Assembly (NCBI GenBank): GCA_027065215.1
Contig: JAMOOT010000249.1
Coordinates: 1 to 7,819 of the forward strand
DNA length: 7,819 nucleotides
Source of the DNA: Candidatus Omnitrophota bacterium
GTDB lineage: Bacteria; Omnitrophota; Gorgyraeia; S143-82
Direction: 5' to 3'
In this document: one piece after another, positions 6,301 to 7,819 of the stretch
Position numbering within the stretch: position 1 is the stretch's first letter
Layout: every line of letters starts with the position of its first letter
The notes under the pieces: model-generated
Database searches by the model: none
What the model was told of the DNA's origin: nothing
What the model saw: only the letters and a program-made list of their open reading frames with translations
Position numbers and translations under genes: made by a program

Positions 6301-7819
6301 GTCTTCATTGTACTGACTATATCCCGTGGATAGGGATGTTCTTGGGGTCGATTACTTTTGTTTCCCCATTTCCTGTTATATGGCAAATGGAAGATGGCCG
6401 TATGGTCAAAGTAGAATCAGTAAATAATGGAAAATTGAAACTGATATTAGATGATATCCAATATATAGTAGATCTCTTTGATTCACAAGGAGATTTGATT
6501 ATACATATCAAAAATGACCTGCCTTTGCCTTTACTGAAGGTATTGATTAAAAAGATGGAACATAACTTAGGAGATTCCAATTTATTATTCCTTTGTTTTG
6601 ATAATCCTATTGCCCTTGAATCGAAAATAAAGAGAGGATTGTTATTAGATCTACCCTCTGTTAAGGTGTCAGATAATATACTTGTTTGTTCCCCTCGAAT
6701 AAAAGATATTGTATTGTGCTTCAATTGGTTTAGATGGAAAGTAAAACATAATATCTCTAATTTACTTCCACTATCGGACTGGGAATTTCTATTGGCGAGT
6801 TCAGGTAAAGAAGAGTTTATCGAACGGTTTGCAAAGGTCTATTTTGAAAAATTGAAACATATTGATAAGAAACTGGATGTATCCCAAGTTAATAAAAATG
6901 AATTAAAGTTTTTGAAGGAGATGCTTGAAATCTTGAACGATACTTGGCTGAGAATGGATGTTAAAAAACTGGTTCAAAATATAACCCGTTGGGCCCGAGA
7001 TAGTTATCCAGATGGCGATGTCCGGGTGAGAAATAAGATAAAGTTGGGGATTCAATTATACTCCTGTGCATTCATTCCGAGTTTGGTGAAAGAGGTGATA
7101 GGACTTATCTTTCGCTGCAAAGGGAAAGAAGTCAGATTAGAACTCTGGGAGCAAGATGGCCGTTTGTATGTACGAATACAAGGGATCGGCAAAGGTATCA
7201 ACAGAAGGAAATTAGCAAAATCAATATCGGAAAATTCAACTAACGATAAGGGAGAGACGTATTTGCCTCTTTTGATCAAAAGTCTGCGTCAAACTGGAGG
7301 GGATATTCGTATTATTTTGCCGTCAAGAGGGAAAGGGCAAGGCAACAGGTATTCAAAATCAGTTAAGGCGGAAACAAAGAAGAATAATGTGCCCTCGTCT
7401 GTGATAATAGAATTCAGTGCCCCGGCCTGGCAGATAGAGAGGAGAAAACGATCAAATAAGTTTTCCGTGACGGTAATCTCTGGGGAAAATACAAACAAAA
7501 CTAATTGGAAAGCAATAAGTTATGCTTCTAAATATGGATTCTATTATCTTTCCTTAGATAACATAACAACCTTTCTGTTGGCCAGATTATCGCTTGAACA
7601 TAGGGGACTGTGGCATCTTATTTTTGCGGATGATTGGGATACAGTAAATAATGCCCTCCCTGTGATTGTTGAAAAAGAACTCTCTCGATTAGATGTTAAA
7701 TCGGAAGGCATATATTGGAATGGAATAGACCTTAATTTAGGCATTAGTAATCTTGGGTTTGAGGCAGAACTTGATGGTTATTTATCTCGCAATGAAGCGG
7801 GCCTAAAGGGTGAAGGATT
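3339..7819 (+). CDS. Giant secreted or envelope multidomain protein (partial): TIKI/ChaN-like, degenerate RelA/SpoT-like and HATPase-like regions
   Basis: One frame is open from ATG 3339 to the window edge (1,493 codons plus 2 nt) with no stop, so the C-terminus is missing. GAGGGGGA at 3323-3330, 8 nt upstream, supports the start. Residues 1-29 look like a signal peptide: Arg-Lys, a hydrophobic core at 5-16, then a Cys-Phe-Ala site before Ser-Ser. Residues 41-225 resemble the TIKI/TraB/ChaN superfamily (Glu47-x-x-His50, Glu78, Gly-Gly-Tyr-His at 195-198). Residues 226-527 are mostly helical and unrecognised. Residues 528-845 follow the RelA/SpoT plan of HD domain then synthetase: the hydrolase metal site is broken, while Arg741, Lys743, Asp764, Glu816 and His835-Trp836 remain. 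Two hydrophobic stretches lie at about 971-990 and 994-1015. Residues 1248-1362 resemble a GHKL/HATPase fold with eroded boxes. The remaining regions, including 1368-1493, are unrecognised. Function is unknown. It could be a structural or binding protein built from retired enzyme domains, or a cytosolic membrane-anchored sensor if the signal peptide call is wrong. The domain calls were made by eye. Confidence 0.85.
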   Translation, partial: MFRKIIGIFLSILVLFPTGGFPQGSSCFASSWIVKGNPYSAQVIVIEDLHYSQECQRSIVNTVLSLVKKRKVQVIFLEGALKGKIDLRVWQPVIGVDKARKVIDNLWRQGRLTAGEYLSFRLLDKVEFYGLEDYGLYLDHLRLMQDWVPTLKVIEKDIYPEKFWNLAQRRDKQFSKEILDYIRAKNPELALVIVGGYHAKAIVPELMASSISVSWLRPKVYSLSTREKERYFASFLSLGSALALPMRVDYRVNSMRFWQLWNRVVRPIKVSEKLEHPLRLPYPLWQRLSETVKRADLDLYYLLKGKGFAWTDYTGKVHTIDEIIRFCDRENGVQTSAFLWGLLANELVKFYHKKALTIPSGMKFAENMAFLHEKLHWLLINEPSIKKKMLSSARQVLGKQLSNYLDWTIRIYGRPPRRFKLKRKKEIDWCLEELLVISYQEYSLRSSLFDYADALEKLGVDFPEDREEFVRKLQKLAELWQPYKKFISKVSISKEKYEIDWFKNSIASLSSKKIKKLADLVLKYCEGKKFPEGESYIHHVSSLFTFVRVHRSRDFRLAAMSLVHVMSLPEAEQALTQAGFSEKEIDSLLKEMQVYKLIFEFPYSFDESKPLPSPDFLNNLNEYLYQVIELNHAISGFRLAAYDLLVSLAEEGVLYEEEKDRYLRLAKYLIIPLAERLGVNWLFFELKDMLYRYEHPGVYYSTLARVREGLKGKTEQEFADEIISRVYSAVPELNEYKYFWRMKSISSIVEKQKRRRLDISAINDIFGMKIVVPYPNQARDVANRLASYLSVQVEERKVKGGSYFILQFKHNSFPCEIQVRDNNVEEILEKTHLAHWRYNLKKVLPPAWRAQRFRAYNWQKNPVLFLVRSFITPQSKETQWQLVRFSTLKENYDKFLPQSGRLYIFSPYQYLFSSRPSTREELDLQYFSQKRVLSRIKEQPDAIFVYSNKISLFEILRWMRTWFDSTPYKQLLLVGLFLGQMLTGHLFGLHCTDYIPWIGMFLGSITFVSPFPVIWQMEDGRMVKVESVNNGKLKLILDDIQYIVDLFDSQGDLIIHIKNDLPLPLLKVLIKKMEHNLGDSNLLFLCFDNPIALESKIKRGLLLDLPSVKVSDNILVCSPRIKDIVLCFNWFRWKVKHNISNLLPLSDWEFLLASSGKEEFIERFAKVYFEKLKHIDKKLDVSQVNKNELKFLKEMLEILNDTWLRMDVKKLVQNITRWARDSYPDGDVRVRNKIKLGIQLYSCAFIPSLVKEVIGLIFRCKGKEVRLELWEQDGRLYVRIQGIGKGINRRKLAKSISENSTNDKGETYLPLLIKSLRQTGGDIRIILPSRGKGQGNRYSKSVKAETKKNNVPSSVIIEFSAPAWQIERRKRSNKFSVTVISGENTNKTNWKAISYASKYGFYYLSLDNITTFLLARLSLEHRGLWHLIFADDWDTVNNALPVIVEKELSRLDVKSEGIYWNGIDLNLGISNLGFEAELDGYLSRNEAGLKGEG

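Noticed and set aside
4213..7744. Several minus-strand frames of 63-135 codons opposite the giant gene
   Set aside because: The + strand frame is continuous and carries recognisable domain motifs. The minus frames are scattered, unrelated to each other and lack start signals.

Overview
The window reads almost entirely on the + strand. It comes from a bacterial chromosome that is moderately AT-rich, with frequent ATA, AGG and TTA codons. No rRNA, tRNA, CRISPR array or transposase is visible. A signal-peptide-bearing open frame of at least 1,493 codons that stitches together enzyme-like domains, next to a formate--tetrahydrofolate ligase, suggests an uncultured lineage of the Omnitrophota (former OP3) type, where very large genes are known. 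This placement is inferred from gene style, not from a marker gene.

Layout. Positions 1-135 hold the last 44 codons of a gene whose C-terminus resembles the AAA-ATPase-like / PD-(D/E)XK nuclease family. A 190-nt gap follows, ending in a good sigma-70-type promoter (TTTACG, 17 nt, TATAAT) and a strong ribosome binding site. These lead into a two-gene operon: aspartate kinase (326-1561) and formate--tetrahydrofolate ligase (1571-3136), 9 nt apart. The kinase opens the lysine/threonine/methionine branch. The ligase loads formate onto tetrahydrofolate for one-carbon metabolism, or for the methyl branch of the Wood-Ljungdahl pathway if that is present. Methionine synthesis draws on both, a plausible but unproven reason for their pairing. 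The ligase lacks about 20 residues around its normal Lys-Met-His-Gly-Gly region.

The 202-nt gap 3137-3338 carries a 10-bp GC-rich hairpin followed by T-runs (terminator and/or REP-like palindrome), two possible promoters and a strong ribosome binding site.

From 3339 to the window edge runs one uninterrupted frame with no stop. In order it encodes a signal peptide, a TIKI/ChaN-like domain, a helical stretch, a RelA/SpoT-like region whose hydrolase site is broken and whose synthetase site is eroded, a pair of hydrophobic segments, and a histidine-kinase-type ATPase-like fold with degenerate nucleotide-binding boxes. The outstanding feature of the window is this giant, apparently exported protein built partly from eroded nucleotide-enzyme domains. 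Its function cannot be read from the sequence.
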